From assembly GCF_004210375.1 (NCBI RefSeq), contig NW_027467782.1, positions 28,127,276-28,191,275 of the forward strand: 64,000 nucleotides of DNA, written 5' to 3'. The notes below the pieces were generated by a model. The model was not told the DNA's origin. It made no database searches and worked only from the letters and a program-made list of their open reading frames with translations. The position numbers were made by a program, and so were the translations under genes. Shown one piece after another: positions 24,531 through 36,482 of the stretch (positions are counted from its first letter, which is position 1; the number at the start of each line of letters is the position of its first letter). Origin of the DNA: Tachypleus tridentatus. Its lineage: Eukaryota > Arthropoda > Merostomata > Xiphosura > Limulidae.

Positions 24531-26040
24531 TGATGACCAGCTTTAAACTCTTTTCCTGTCCTGTTCCACTTGAACTTTTCCTTCTTCTCTGCTATCTACA
24601 AATCAAAATAATGTTGTTGTTGATACTATGCTTACAAAATATATTTCAATTAAATATTGAACAAACATGCAATCAGACAAATATAAAAATTTTTTTGTAC
24701 ACAATGTCTTTTATACTTACATATATGTGTATGTACTTATTTCCCAAATTTATATATTAACTGTTACACTTTACACACATTTTCATTAAAAGAATGTAAT
24801 AAAGATCTAAATTGTTATAAGTCAATAAAGTCTTGTGTATAAAAAAATCTAAACAACTTAAAACAATGACAACAACTTATGTACATTTTATGAAAATATA
24901 TTAAAAGTATACTATCCTTCATAAACATAAAGAGAGGAGAGACAAAAGTACAAAATATGAAATTCAACAAGTAAACTTGTATTGAAGTGTGGATAGACAG
25001 AGAATAAGATCTTCAGAGAAAACTTATGTTTAAACTTTACACCAACTTGAATATAAGACTGTTTAGTGCGGGTAGTGTTACTAATTAATTTACTTTGTAA
25101 CTCACTGATGTTAAGGCTATTGAACACTGTGTTTACAATCCAGTGATGTCAAGACTGTGATAGATGTATAAATAACTATAACTAGATGAATGAAAAGAGA
25201 GTAAAAGTCACATGAGAGAGAACTTCTGTCACAGAAAAGTTAGACTTTGTAAAGTTAACTGTTGTGGAAGTGAATGGTTGGTAGGTTAGGGTGACATTTA
25301 AAGTTTAAAGAGATAAGGAGAATATTATGTCTCATAAAGGGTGTTCTAAACCAATTGAACCCACATATGTGGACTTCAACAAAAGAAAGATGATAATTGG
25401 AAGTACAAAAAACAGAATAATACTGAAAGTTAAGGATACAACCGTAGTAGCTCATGTGATATCATGATACCACTGTGATTAAAAGAAATAAAAGTTTAGC
25501 TTGTCAACTGAATTCTAAAACTGTTGAATTGGCTTAAGTGGACTTTGGACAATAAAAGAAAACTGTATAGTGTCTTAGATACAAATATTATCTCCATAGT
25601 GTAAATAATTTTGTACATACATTTAACTTGTTTCAAACATATATTATTTAAAAAAAAACAAGTGGAGTGCATGTTGTTAATTTTTGTCAATTTCACTGCC
25701 AGCAAGTCAGAGATACCTACTGTAGAAAATTTTTGTGGTCCAACACACTTATAAATTTACATTACTATTAACTAAGTGTATAACATTTGGTAAGCCACAG
25801 CCATGATTACACAGTGGTAAGTTGTGGTAGAAGAAAATGCAAAGGACAATGAAAATAAATAGACCAATATGTGCACAACTATAGTAAAAAGTGCAAATAG
25901 CATGGAGATTACATGATATATAATCATGTCAAATTTTGATAAAAGAATGTAAAGAGGAGAGATATCTTCATGGATAGACCAGGAAAGATAGGCCTTGTGC
26001 AACACAACAACATGGTATCCAGCTAAAGTGTGAGCCCTTT
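24531..26040. other. Spacer of the inverted duplication, left part
   Basis: AT-rich, with several short chance frames on the minus strand (24912-25127, 25496-25705, 25772-26056) and no recognisable domain. Confidence 0.4.
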
Positions 26041-27110
26041 CAGATACCTTATGCAATGAAATACAGTGGAGTGCCGTTAAGATGCAGTATTTGGGGAGTC
26101 AACCTTGTTAACCACCGGCTTAATAGGTCCCGGATTAAACCTTGTGACTGAAATGCAGTCGCCAACAGCTCAGAAACTGAAGTGATGGCTATTGGGTTTG
26201 TGGCTAATATTTATACAATTCCATAAAATATTGGATTATCAAATTAAAAATAATACTTTAATTATTGATCACTTTTTTCGCAGGATTTACCAGCGGATTA
26301 AGTTTAATGTATGGAGAGGTGTGATTCGGTAACAATGGCAGCCTCCATAAAGCTGGCATACAGGGCGGATAAGGTAGATTAACGGTCAATTTATACTGTA
26401 ATATATTCTATTTATTTCCCAAATTAAAGCAAATCCTTTTAAATATCTCCTTGAAGTTATAAAGCCAGGATTAAATTAGTAAGCCACGTTTTGCACTTTC
26501 TTAAATTAGCGGTGAGCCAGCGATAATCCTCGCTCATATTTGTCATGTCAGCGACAAGGAGAGTGTGAGAAACTTTAAAAAAGCCAGGTAGTAGATTTAA
26601 TACATCAAAATTCTAAGACAAGACTTGCTACAGCGGCTTATGCAATTTCATAGTTTAATGGCGCTCACTGTACCTTACAAAGCAGGAAGCTGAGGCAATG
26701 TTGGAAGCTGGAATTGTTAAGCCTTCAAATTTAGCCTACCATTTACCAGTTTTAATACACAAAAATTAGAGATAGGTTAACTGTTTCTAAATAAATTTCC
26801 AAAAGCTGAATCTTGTGATGAAGTTCAACTCTGAAACTATGGACAACCTAGAAATTACAAGGTCAGGTTCTCTTTGGAGATCAGCCTGGTAAAGGTTATT
26901 GCCAAATAACAATGAAGACAGGATTTGCAGAGAGACAGCATTTTTTATACTAGATGGATTTACACAATTTCAGCAGGTGCTAAGTCAACTCTGCAGAAAC
27001 ATTCAACTGTATGATAAGGATGATGCTGTACCTTCACCATAATATATCAAGCACTATGCAGATGCCATCCTGACACTGTGAAATGGGATAACAAAATGTT
27101 TTGTTACCAA
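26041..27110 (+). pseudogene. Decayed Ty3/gypsy-like pol (reverse transcriptase)
   Basis: The + strand has in order: QEAEAMLEAGIVKPSN plus AYHLPVLIHK near 26685-26765 (family: EVEEMLEAGVIEPSxSPxxSPVVLV); KLNLVMKFNSETMDN near 26803-26850 (family: YRKLNxVTKxDxxPMP); GYCQITMKTGFAE near 26897 (family: KGYWQIP); and TAFFILDGFTQF near 26937 (family: TAFVTPxGLYQF). Stops and frame changes separate them, and the Trp of GYWQI is Cys, so it is dead. The upstream 26.04-26.64 kb is CpG-richer and may belong to the same element, but no LTR was found. Confidence 0.65.
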
Positions 27111-29253
27111 CTGGAATATAGAAAGTTTAATAACTAAAATATCAGAAAGCTCACAAATAAGTCTGTTTTTTAATATTTATACATTATGAGTGTCAGTATC
27201 AGTTTTTTTAAACAGATGAATGTGTTTCATAGTAACCACAAGTTTCATCACATGTTAAGTATACCATCACTGAGATGTTTTGAGAGAACAAACCAAATGC
27301 ATCACCTTTACAGTTACAAATTTATATATGATCTACACATGTCTGACTGTTAAGTTTTAAATGACAAAAAAAATGTATTTTCTGTGTGTTTAATGGTTAA
27401 AACAACATTAAATAGAAGTCTTTTATAACTTAGGTACTTTTCATCCAAGTGGTATATATAAATAAGTTAGAAAATCTTGATTTTCTGTATTAGAACTTAC
27501 TATATTAGTGGGGGTTTCTTCTTAAAATGCTTAACAAGTTTACAATTTTTGTAAATTAGTTCTGTTTAAGGATTTAAACATCTACAGTTTGTATTTATTA
27601 CCACCAGTTAAGAGTACTTATGAAAAAAGCAAAATTATGCAAAGGACAACATTAAATAATGTTCCTCTTCCCTTCTTTGTTACTGAATCCTAATAATCTC
27701 ATTAGATAAAATTGTGTACTACTTTGTGGAAAATAATTCCTTGAACTGATCAATTACACTTAACCCATTAGTACCACACCTTTATAACCCAAACAAGAAA
27801 AGCACGTGCTTACTCCTTAATTTTTTCAACCACAACATTATTCTAACGTGGTATCATTTTTAATTTTTCTTTCACTCTGTTTTTTTTTTTCACTAATTTT
27901 AAATTACCCTTAATTTCACATGACAGCTTTCATCTTTTTAACAGTTGCAATTTTTAGTTAAACAATTTATTTATCTTCATTATTTGAACAAAATAAACAT
28001 TCTAGAACATTACTTAATAAATATTTACAACATCACAATATTTTGCAATTTCCTACCATATTCACTAAATAAATAAAATTGTACAATTTGATGACAGTAT
28101 TTTATTTGGTGAACATATTAAAAAATATGTTTACAAACACTGCAACTTAATAAAATCATAATGTGTTTATTAAAAAGTAAAAACAGTAATTATAAACAGA
28201 GCATCAACAAAATAACTTTATTATGCTTTAAACAATCTCAAGCTATGTAACCTCTTTGTTCATACAATATACATTTCAGTGTATAGGTATGTTATTAAAC
28301 CTGATGATGACAAAATCTTTTCCAAACACTATACATTCATTATCATGTTAAACTTTTAATAAGATTTGTTATCAGTTCAACCCATCTTTAAACTGTATAA
28401 AACTTACCTTTATGCAAAGTTATCATATATTTTCTCTTTGAATAAAACTAAAACTATAGCTTTAAAATATATATAATTTTATACACAAATACATTCAGAA
28501 TTCACAACAAAAGAAACTTTACAAAGCTATAAGAAACAACCTATATTTTAACTTTATCAACACATGATAGTCTATGTGTGCTATATATCAAGTACATTTA
28601 AACTTTCTTAACAACTGTTCTCATTAGCAAGAATGGTTTTCTTTCTTTCTTTTATAAAGGAGCAGTTATAATTAGACTTCTACTAGTTTAATTGATAAGT
28701 GTACATCACATTCATTTTTTATTTATACCTATGCATTACAAGGAACTAGTGATAAAATTAATTAGAAAGTCTATTATTATTAGTTCATATAGGTTGTAAT
28801 GAACAACTGAAAATCTATATCTTTATTTCTACTAATGTGATCAATTGGAAAATAAAACAAACATTTTAAACTTTAATTGAAATAAATTATTATATTTTGA
28901 AAGGAAAACCATGTCTACACCTCTATTCACATTTTAGTGTTTGCAAACATCAGTTTGTTTTCAATTCTTTTGTCCTTGCATTTTTACTTATTTTTTTGGA
29001 TATCAACAGTACTAAAACACTTGTGACATTATAACATTCAAACAATGAAAACAGATTTTAAAAGTAGGCATGTTACAAGAGGCTACAAGTGTCATAAATA
29101 TAAGGGCTACAAATGATGTAAGAAATAATAACCATAAATTTTTTCAAAATTTTGGTTAAAATAAAGTTTTTTATTACCATTTAGATAAAAGATGTAATTT
29201 TTTCTAACTCATTACCAAAATGTCTGGTGCAGACAACCTATGTTGTTTTGCAC
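27111..29253. other. Spacer of the inverted duplication, right part
   Basis: Very AT-rich with no gene, RNA or classifiable repeat. Confidence 0.5.
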
Positions 29254-32200
29254 CATAAAATGCCAAGCTAACCAACCAACAATGAAAATGTCTTATCACC
29301 TCCATTATGCATTATAAATAAAAAAATAACACTTCTTTAACAAATCTCCATAATAGATGCACACTGTGTTGCCAGGCAATGATAATTTACCAAACATTAA
29401 TTGATGTTCCATGTGTATTTATAGTTACTTAACCTGACTGGGGATTCAATAAACCAATCAAATAGATAATTGAAACCTAATATTTATTTTCAATACTATT
29501 ATTGACTGTTTTCTAATCAAATGAAGGGAAATGGAGGAGTTAGACCCACAGATAAAAACATTAAATGATACAGGGATTACTTTTCAAAAGAAAAAAAGAG
29601 AAGCTAGGGGATGGGTTTCAACTCCCTTGATCTCTACCTTAAATTCATGTCTATTTAAATATAATATTAAACAATATTATTATTAATCTCTGAAAAATGT
29701 GCATAATGTTTACCCCTATGGATCCCTTCACCTCACCTGCATTCTCTCATACAGAACTAAAGAACACAGTTATTAAATACTAAAAATATGAATGATTGGA
29801 CCACTTGGGCTCCTGCTCTAAATGTGCTCACACTAATACAACTTTAAATAATAGTGATACAATTGTAAAGCAAAAACATCACACAGTGTGAAAAGAAATC
29901 AAAATACAATAAATTTACACCTAATTATTTAAATAGCCAGAGAGTTGACAGTCAATGGTTCAAAATTGGTGCAATGATAGATAGCTTCTGTAGCTTTGCA
30001 TTAACAATGACAGGAAAGTAAATTTAATGGCAATGGAAGTCATAAAGCATCCCCACACCTGCCTCTTATGCAAGTTTGTACCTAACAAATATTTTGATCA
30101 TCCGGATATTTGGAATAACTAGAAACATTAATTTCAATTAGTTTATTACTTTCATGACAACTGATTTAATCATAATTTTGATTGATTGCTAAAATAAGTA
30201 TCACAAACTCTTATTTTGATTGGTTAAATGACTCAGTTCTTCTGCAAGCAGATGCATGTTAACATCACATAAACAAAGAAATCAAGTTTTACTAATGAAG
30301 ACAATTAAACTTACAATGAAAAACATTTTATAAGATACAATACGTAAGGCAAGACATGAACTAGTAAATGTTGTTACTAGTATATGGATGCAGGCAGTGT
30401 GTATGGGTGAGAAGTTTCACTGATCTCACAGTTCCCACTAAAGTGAATACAAACAAGTTTGATCCATAGTTCACATCCCCACAAAGATAGAATACATTTA
30501 ACTGCAAGAAATATGAGGTGAAGAACATGTGAACTGCTTGTTCCAAACCTGAAAAGGAGAAGGCTGGGCCCAAATGAGGTTGAAAAGAAGAAAACTACCC
30601 AAATGAATGGGTTATTGAGAGGAGTTAAGAATGTATTTCCCCCACTGTCATGAGGAATCCTCACTCTATTGTAACTTGTAGAATCAGTGAAGTGTGGTCT
30701 ATGGACTGTGAATGAGTAGAAGCAAACATTATCTAGTTATTCATAGAAAGAAGAGCACAAATTCTCATAGAGTAAAAAAAAAGAACTGAGGTTTGTCCAA
30801 AGAAACAGGAAAGTCCTGAAATGGAAAACATGATTTAGAGCAATGAAGTGGACACTGTGTGGAAGAATATTAAATAGTGGATTATGAAGAGAAAATGGTT
30901 AAGCACAAAATCAACAATTTTGAAAAATAAAATAATTATATGTTACTAGTAGTAATAATATGCAACTTACAAACAATCTACACCTAAACATACCGAGTGA
31001 AATTACTAATAATGAACTAACAAAGCCATGAAATCTGTCGAGACCACAAAGTATGTAAGATTAATGTACTTGCGAAATGATTAAATGTATCTGGTAATAA
31101 CACAATTAATAATCAACATCTCATTTATAATTCGTTTAAAATAACTTAGGTGATAAAGAACATATAAATATCTAACTTACCAAAATCCATACATTAATGA
31201 CATGAAATACTCAATTCTCCCATGTGTAAATAAGAGTAAAGCCACACAAATGATATCTGAGTCACAACTACCACAGGTATATCAACCAGATTTGAGGTAT
31301 GGTAAAGTTTATCAACATGTACCGTCCCCTGGTAGAACTGGTATCAACAGAAACAAAAGTATGAGAAGAACAATCCTCTCCCAAAGCAAACAACTTGGAA
31401 GCATGAAAAGTAGTGGAAAACTAAAACTCTTGAAATGGTGTGGAATATGACAGGCTAAAATAAAAGTGTTAAAAACAAAGAAAAACAGAGTCCAAATGTC
31501 TTCTTATTGATTACATTCTTACTTAGAAACATTGTTTTACTGAAAAGAAGAAGAAATCACTGGCTAAACCCATGAATCTAATTTCCTGAGAATTAAAGTC
31601 CGTATATAACTTTGAACTAAATTCCTGGGAAATCTTACCAGTAGCATGTTCAGCTGTAATGGGAATTTCTATAGTCAATACACTGATCATATATTACTGC
31701 AGCAGTAATTTGGTTTATCAACATATTAGATACCCAGAGCTCTCATAAATGTGAACAAATGATCTCAATGTAAGGCTCAGGGAAAAGAGGAAAAATACCA
31801 AAGACAGGAATTTTGTTTCTTTTGTTGTTGTGGTTTTACTTCTGAAAATATTTTTGGCTATTTGAAAGCTGTAGGAATATTCTTCTATGACATCATATGT
31901 TTATTCTGGTTTATCAAGTGCAGTAAGTAATAATTAACTGATTGAAATCCAAATTATTTATTAGATAAAATTCATATTGACCAAAAAAATATAGAATTTA
32001 AACTTTTTATAATTAAAATAAAAGATATAAACCCTTAACAGAATTAGATTTATCTACATTAATTTTCTAAAAGATACAACTGAAGATGGACATTTAAACT
32101 CTTAAAATGCTTCAGTAGTCTAACGCTAATAATGCAAACACAGAAAACCATACAGTTGATTTAAAAAACCTTTATACTTTATGTTATTAACAGATAATAG

Positions 32201-32479
32201 ATACATAGATAAAAAAATAAACTACATTACCTTCATCTCTCAAGTCTACATAAATACTCTTCTTTTCACTCTTATTTTCAACATCATCGTGGGAAAACTT
32301 GCATTTGTCACCTTTCTTACACTGTTCTTACTTATAAAAAACATACAGTACAGATTCAGGATCAGTTCCTGAAATTAAAATAGTTATATCACCTTTCTGC
32401 AAGAGATGAATATAACTGAACTGTAGCCATGTTGAGAGTAACAAGATAAAACATTTCAGTGATGTAGTATGTGATTTAC
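29254..32479 (-). repeat. Right arm of the ~3.3-kb inverted duplication
   Basis: Reverse complement of 21220-24530. A few small deletions make it about 85 bp shorter. Its outer end lies about 170 bp from the assembly gap at 32650. Confidence 0.9.
32231..32368 (-). pseudogene. ZC3H15: ZC3H15-like CCCH zinc-finger exon, disabled (right copy)
   Basis: The same 138-nt exon as at 21332-21469, with acceptor and donor intact. It carries the same two lesions: Cys to Tyr in the first finger and the in-frame TAA. It differs by DPES where the left copy keeps the ancestral-looking DPKS. Sharing both lesions means the damage came before the duplication, or that the arms have been converted by each other. 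The Lys-rich upstream exon seen at 19074 was not found next to this copy; the sequence beyond 32479 is unrelated and then runs into the gap. Confidence 0.85.
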
Positions 32480-32649
32480 GTTGATTGATTTTGTGTTTTA
32501 TGTCACAAAGCAGCTTGGCTATCTGCACCAAACATCCAGTAAAAAGGTAAAAATAAAGTAAATGTAGTAAAATACACAAAATGAAATGAAGGTAAAACAA
32601 AACATCATTGAAAAACAGAAAAGTATAAATCCAATGTTGACATCTAGTC
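32480..32649. other. Unique sequence between duplication and gap
   Basis: Contains CACAAAGCAGCTTGGCTATC and CCAAACATCCAGTAAAAAGG, wording typical of a dispersed repeat, but no second copy exists in this window to confirm it. Confidence 0.3.
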
Positions 32650-33149
32650 NNNNNNNNNNNNNNNNNNNNNNNNNNNNNNNNNNNNNNNNNNNNNNNNNNN
32701 NNNNNNNNNNNNNNNNNNNNNNNNNNNNNNNNNNNNNNNNNNNNNNNNNNNNNNNNNNNNNNNNNNNNNNNNNNNNNNNNNNNNNNNNNNNNNNNNNNNN
32801 NNNNNNNNNNNNNNNNNNNNNNNNNNNNNNNNNNNNNNNNNNNNNNNNNNNNNNNNNNNNNNNNNNNNNNNNNNNNNNNNNNNNNNNNNNNNNNNNNNNN
32901 NNNNNNNNNNNNNNNNNNNNNNNNNNNNNNNNNNNNNNNNNNNNNNNNNNNNNNNNNNNNNNNNNNNNNNNNNNNNNNNNNNNNNNNNNNNNNNNNNNNN
33001 NNNNNNNNNNNNNNNNNNNNNNNNNNNNNNNNNNNNNNNNNNNNNNNNNNNNNNNNNNNNNNNNNNNNNNNNNNNNNNNNNNNNNNNNNNNNNNNNNNNN
33101 NNNNNNNNNNNNNNNNNNNNNNNNNNNNNNNNNNNNNNNNNNNNNNNNN
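32650..33149. other. Assembly gap (500 N)
   Basis: Exactly 500 N, the conventional placeholder for a gap of unknown length. Open frames drawn through it are artefacts. Confidence 0.99.
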
Positions 33150-33372
33150 AACCCATCTACAGTTTCAGTCCTTTTAGATTTGCCATAAACAAGACAATCT
33201 GGTAAACGAGGCCTCTTTTTTTCCAACTTGTGAACGATCACATTGGTGTTTCTATGCTGCTTAGAAAATGATAAATACCCATCGACACGAGCACTGATTG
33301 GCTGATAAGTACTGATGACATAACTATGGATTCCCCCCACGTACCCAGTAGGAGAAGCACTGCACTTAAACT
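33150..33372 (-). CDS. Coding-like block beside the gap, unrecognised, partial
   Basis: Reading the minus strand from about 33372 into the gap, one frame stays open for over 70 codons: FKCSASPTGYVGG, then YVISTYQPISARVDGYLSF, KQHRNTNVIVHKLEKKRPRL and CLVYGKSKRTETVDG. Composition is balanced and CpG-containing, unlike the surrounding AT-rich DNA, so it is probably protein-derived. The upstream boundary is a TAG. I do not recognise the family. It may be an exon or a transposon fragment, and its continuation is hidden by the gap. Confidence 0.35.
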
Positions 33373-34613
33373 ATTGGTCGACATGAGAGATACAAATATT
33401 TTTTTATTATTTCAAGCACAAACATGATTATTGCAAGTAGCCATTTGGACTATGTCTTTTACTTCTTATCAAAATTTATTTGTATTTTACTAGAAATTTT
33501 CTTTTCACCCCTTTCAAGTCCTGGGGAACAATTTATCACTTTGTATTGGCCAAAATAATATATAATAATTTGGGAGTTGCAACAAGTTGTAATATTTGTC
33601 TGTATGAGCATATAGTTGTAATGTATACACCAAAATCGTAATGATTACGTTCAAATCATAATGGTTGGCATCTCTGCTGATGTTCATGATTTAATTTGTT
33701 AGGTATGCAGTTTTGTGCTCAGAAGCAAAAAAAGTAACATTTTTTATTACTTGGATAAATAAAATTACCAAAAATAGAGAAAGTTGTTTTCTCTATTTGC
33801 AATTAGTTTATTATTATTGTGACAATTGATTAAGTCATAGTTTTGATTAAACTGCACAAAACTAATCAATGTAAATACTGCCTGAAGGTAACCAAATAAA
33901 TTTTCCAGTTTCAAACAGTTCTCTCAGTTGTTTGGCATACAAGTGGCACTACAATACATGCTACAACAACGTGAAGAGGGAAACTTCAAGTCATTTCTGC
34001 CTAGACCACAAATTATTTGTATACACTGGAAGGTTATATTAAATAAACAAGCAATACTGTCATCATAAACTGAGACAAGTACCTTAAATAATGCAACTTT
34101 TTCATACATATGATGTATGATTCGGAGTCATAATCTATCTTTTCTTCAAAGTTTAGGTATCAAATATGTCCGCATAATGAAGATATTCTTGTAAGCGCAG
34201 ATTAATAATATATTATTGTGGTGATACATAAAAAATTTAATTAACAGGAATCAAATTATTAACGCTAACTACAAACTTCAATTACGACACTCACAAATTA
34301 CATCCTAACTCTAGCATGCCGCCATATATTCACTACTTTCACCTTTGAATTGGTTTTGCCAATCACAGTGAAGTCGCGTTTGTGACGACTCTACAAAGAT
34401 TACATTTTAAAGTATAAACAAAATTAATAAATGTGTTTCTTTAGAATAAATCTATTTGTAAAATTTAACTGATTTGAAAACAATTAATATTAATAGATTT
34501 TTTCATTTTCAAACTGTGATAAGTGCACTACATACACATAAAATTGCACATTTTTTCTGACAAAGTTACTTTCAAAGTTTGGTTTGTTTCAGAAGTTTTC
34601 ATGCAAAGCTAAT
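33373..34613. other. Non-coding stretch with a CpG-containing patch
   Basis: Mostly AT-rich. 34260-34400 contains several CpG (AACGCTAAC, TTACGACAC, GAAGTCGCGTTTGTGACGACTC) and a GCCGCCAT word at 34319 that fits a YY1-type site, so a promoter is possible. No transcript can be tied to it. Confidence 0.3.
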
Positions 34614-34614
34614 C

Positions 34615-34872
34615 GTTTGTTTTGGAATTTCGCACAAAGCTACTCGAGGGCTATCTGTGCTAGCCGTCCCTAATTTAGCAGTGTAAGACTAGAGGGAAGG
34701 CAGCTAGTCATCACCAGCCACCGCCAACTCTTGGGCTACTGTTTTACCAACGAATAGTGGGATTGATGGTACATTATAACGCCCCACGGCTGAAAGGGCG
34801 AGCATGTTTGGTGTGACGAGGATTCGAACCCGCGACGCTCAAATTACGAGTCGAACGCTTTAGCCGGGCGGT
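34615..34872 (-). mobile_element. tRNA-derived SINE family A, near full length (minus)
   Basis: On + it reads GTTTGTTTTGGAATTTCGCAC (tail), AGCTACTCGAGGGCTATCTG, GGCAGCTAGTCATCACC, CCAACGAATAGTGGGATTGA and GGGCGAGCATGTTTGGTGTG, then GGATTCGAACCCGCGAC (B box) and a degraded A-box end (TTTAGCCGGGCGG). It lies about 400 bp upstream of the T1-like ORF. Confidence 0.9.
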
Positions 34873-35269
34873 TTGAAATGACAGGCTACAGTTTGTTTAT
34901 TTAATTTCTTAATTTCGTGCAAATCTACGTGAGAACAATTTGCGCTTGCATTCCCTTAGTGTCAAGTTTTGTGTTGATTGGTCAAGAAATGAGGAAACAT
35001 GGAAGAAAAATTTATTTAATGATAGTTATTATTTCACTCGACAATAATATTTGTAAATGTTTCAGTATTATTGGCTGTTGTCGTTTATTGATAAAACAAT
35101 GCATGACGTAACAATAATTAAAAGTTAATGCTTAGATACGGAAAGACAAACACGTTTATGAAATATAGTGACTACGTGACAAGTCAATGAACGACAGCAA
35201 TTAAAATAATCGGAATCTGGGAAATAAGAATCTCAAGTGAAATAAGTTGCTATAGCTTGATATTTTGCC

Positions 35270-36028
35270 ATGTTTCCTGAAGAAATAAAAACAATACGTT
35301 TGAGTATCAATGGAATCAGACACAGGATTCCAGTTGAAAAGCTCTCCAAGAGTGAAATAGACAGTTCCCTTACCACTCCAGCACATCAACGACCTTGGCA
35401 TCTGTCTAAAGATAAGAAATATCAGTTTCAAGGAGGTGGGACCATATTCTCTTTCTTTATTCATTATATAAAGACAAAACATTTCATTGTTCCTGGAGAC
35501 GATGAGAGTATAAATACATTCCTTCAAGGAATTAAATACTATGAAACTGAACTGGCAGAAGTTCTTGTTTCACAAAATCTCACTCTTCAATTTCAAAAAG
35601 AGCGTGAGGATGATTTCATCTGCTGTATTGATGAAACGTTAGTGTTTCAAACGGAATTTACTGATCGTGGATACTTTATTACGATTTACGGCTCAAAGAA
35701 AAGTTTGATGGAAATTTTACCAAAAGTGAAACCAAAGGCTGACAAACAATTTATAAATCTTGGATGGAAGGTGTCCATGTGTTTTAAAAAGTATTACAAG
35801 TTTGTAAAAGCATTATATAATTGCATTCTGTTTCAGTCGGTGTCAAGACAAGGATACACCATCACGTGTTCTTCTGAGTGGCGCAATAGATCAACTGAAA
35901 ATTTTACAACCCAATGGTTACTTTACAGACAACGCATCATTTGGGAAGAACAACCAAGGCCAAAAACGACTAAAATTAAAAATGCAGTTCACCGTATTTT
36001 TAAGATATTGAAATTTTGGAAAACATAA
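35270..36028 (+). CDS. Intronless 252-aa ORF with BTB/K+-channel T1-like N-terminus
   Basis: An uninterrupted 252-codon frame with balanced composition, the longest convincing non-transposon ORF in the window. Residues about 8-25 (TIRLSINGIRHRIPVEKL) resemble the opening LNVGGxxFxVPxxTL of the BTB/T1 tetramerisation fold. Residues about 57-92 (GTIFSFFIHYIKTK, then FLQGIKYYE) resemble the later FxxILNYLRTG and ELxYW segments. The middle part is unlike canonical T1, with few of the usual acidic and aromatic residues. The rest (93-252) is unrecognised: acidic then basic, no membrane segment, and a Lys/Arg-rich C-terminus. The start is the first ATG after stops, about 400 bp beyond a SINE. Two AATAAA signals lie near 36213 and 36232. 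A retrocopy or lineage-specific single-exon gene is likely. Function unknown; T1 similarity is moderate. Confidence 0.6.
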   Translation: MFPEEIKTIRLSINGIRHRIPVEKLSKSEIDSSLTTPAHQRPWHLSKDKKYQFQGGGTIFSFFIHYIKTKHFIVPGDDESINTFLQGIKYYETELAEVLVSQNLTLQFQKEREDDFICCIDETLVFQTEFTDRGYFITIYGSKKSLMEILPKVKPKADKQFINLGWKVSMCFKKYYKFVKALYNCILFQSVSRQGYTITCSSEWRNRSTENFTTQWLLYRQRIIWEEQPRPKTTKIKNAVHRIFKILKFWKT

Positions 36029-36212
36029 GTTTTTATTTTTTAAATTTGAATTAAACTTAATGGTTACCAGTTTCAAATTTACGTGTGCTATTATTATTAG
36101 AATTAATAGTTTTTGCTGATGTTATTTAAGAACAGTACAATCTTCATGACTGCTTCCTTGAAGTTCATAGCTCTATGTGAAAAATTGATATTGATGTTAA
36201 AATTACTAATTG

Positions 36213-36237
36213 AATAAACGTTTAAAGAAGAAATAAA
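36213..36237 (+). terminator. Polyadenylation signals (AATAAA x2)
   Basis: AATAAA at 36213-36218 and 36232-36237, about 190-210 bp after the stop of the T1-like ORF: a plausible 3' end, though AATAAA is frequent in DNA this AT-rich. Confidence 0.35.
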
Positions 36238-36364
36238 ATAATGTAAAATTTATGTAATTTAAATAAAAAACAGTTTCGGAATTCTACTATTCCTCATTCT
36301 ATGTAGATGCAAAGTCTTTTTTGTGTCTGTCGCTCGAAAAAAGATTATTTTGAAAAGACACACG

Positions 36365-36482
36365 CGTGCGTGTTTTTCTTGTAGCAAAGCCACATCGGGC
36401 TATCTCTTGTGTTCGTCGAGGGGAATCGAGCACCTCATTTTAGTGTTGTAAATCCATAGACTTACTGCTGTCCCAGTTGGAG
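36365..36482 (-). mobile_element. SINE family C copy (minus)
   Basis: On + it reads CTTGTAGCAAAGCCACATCGGGC, TCGTCGAGGGGAATCGAGC, ATTTTAGTGTTGTAAATCC and AGACTTACTGCTGTCCCA. Less diverged than the 12.6-kb copy. Retained CpG (GTCGAGGGGAATCGA) suggests a younger age. Confidence 0.65.

Noticed and set aside
32519-33340. 200-273 codon open frames across 32.5-33.3 kb
   Set aside because: They run through the 500-N gap; the long open stretch is artificial.
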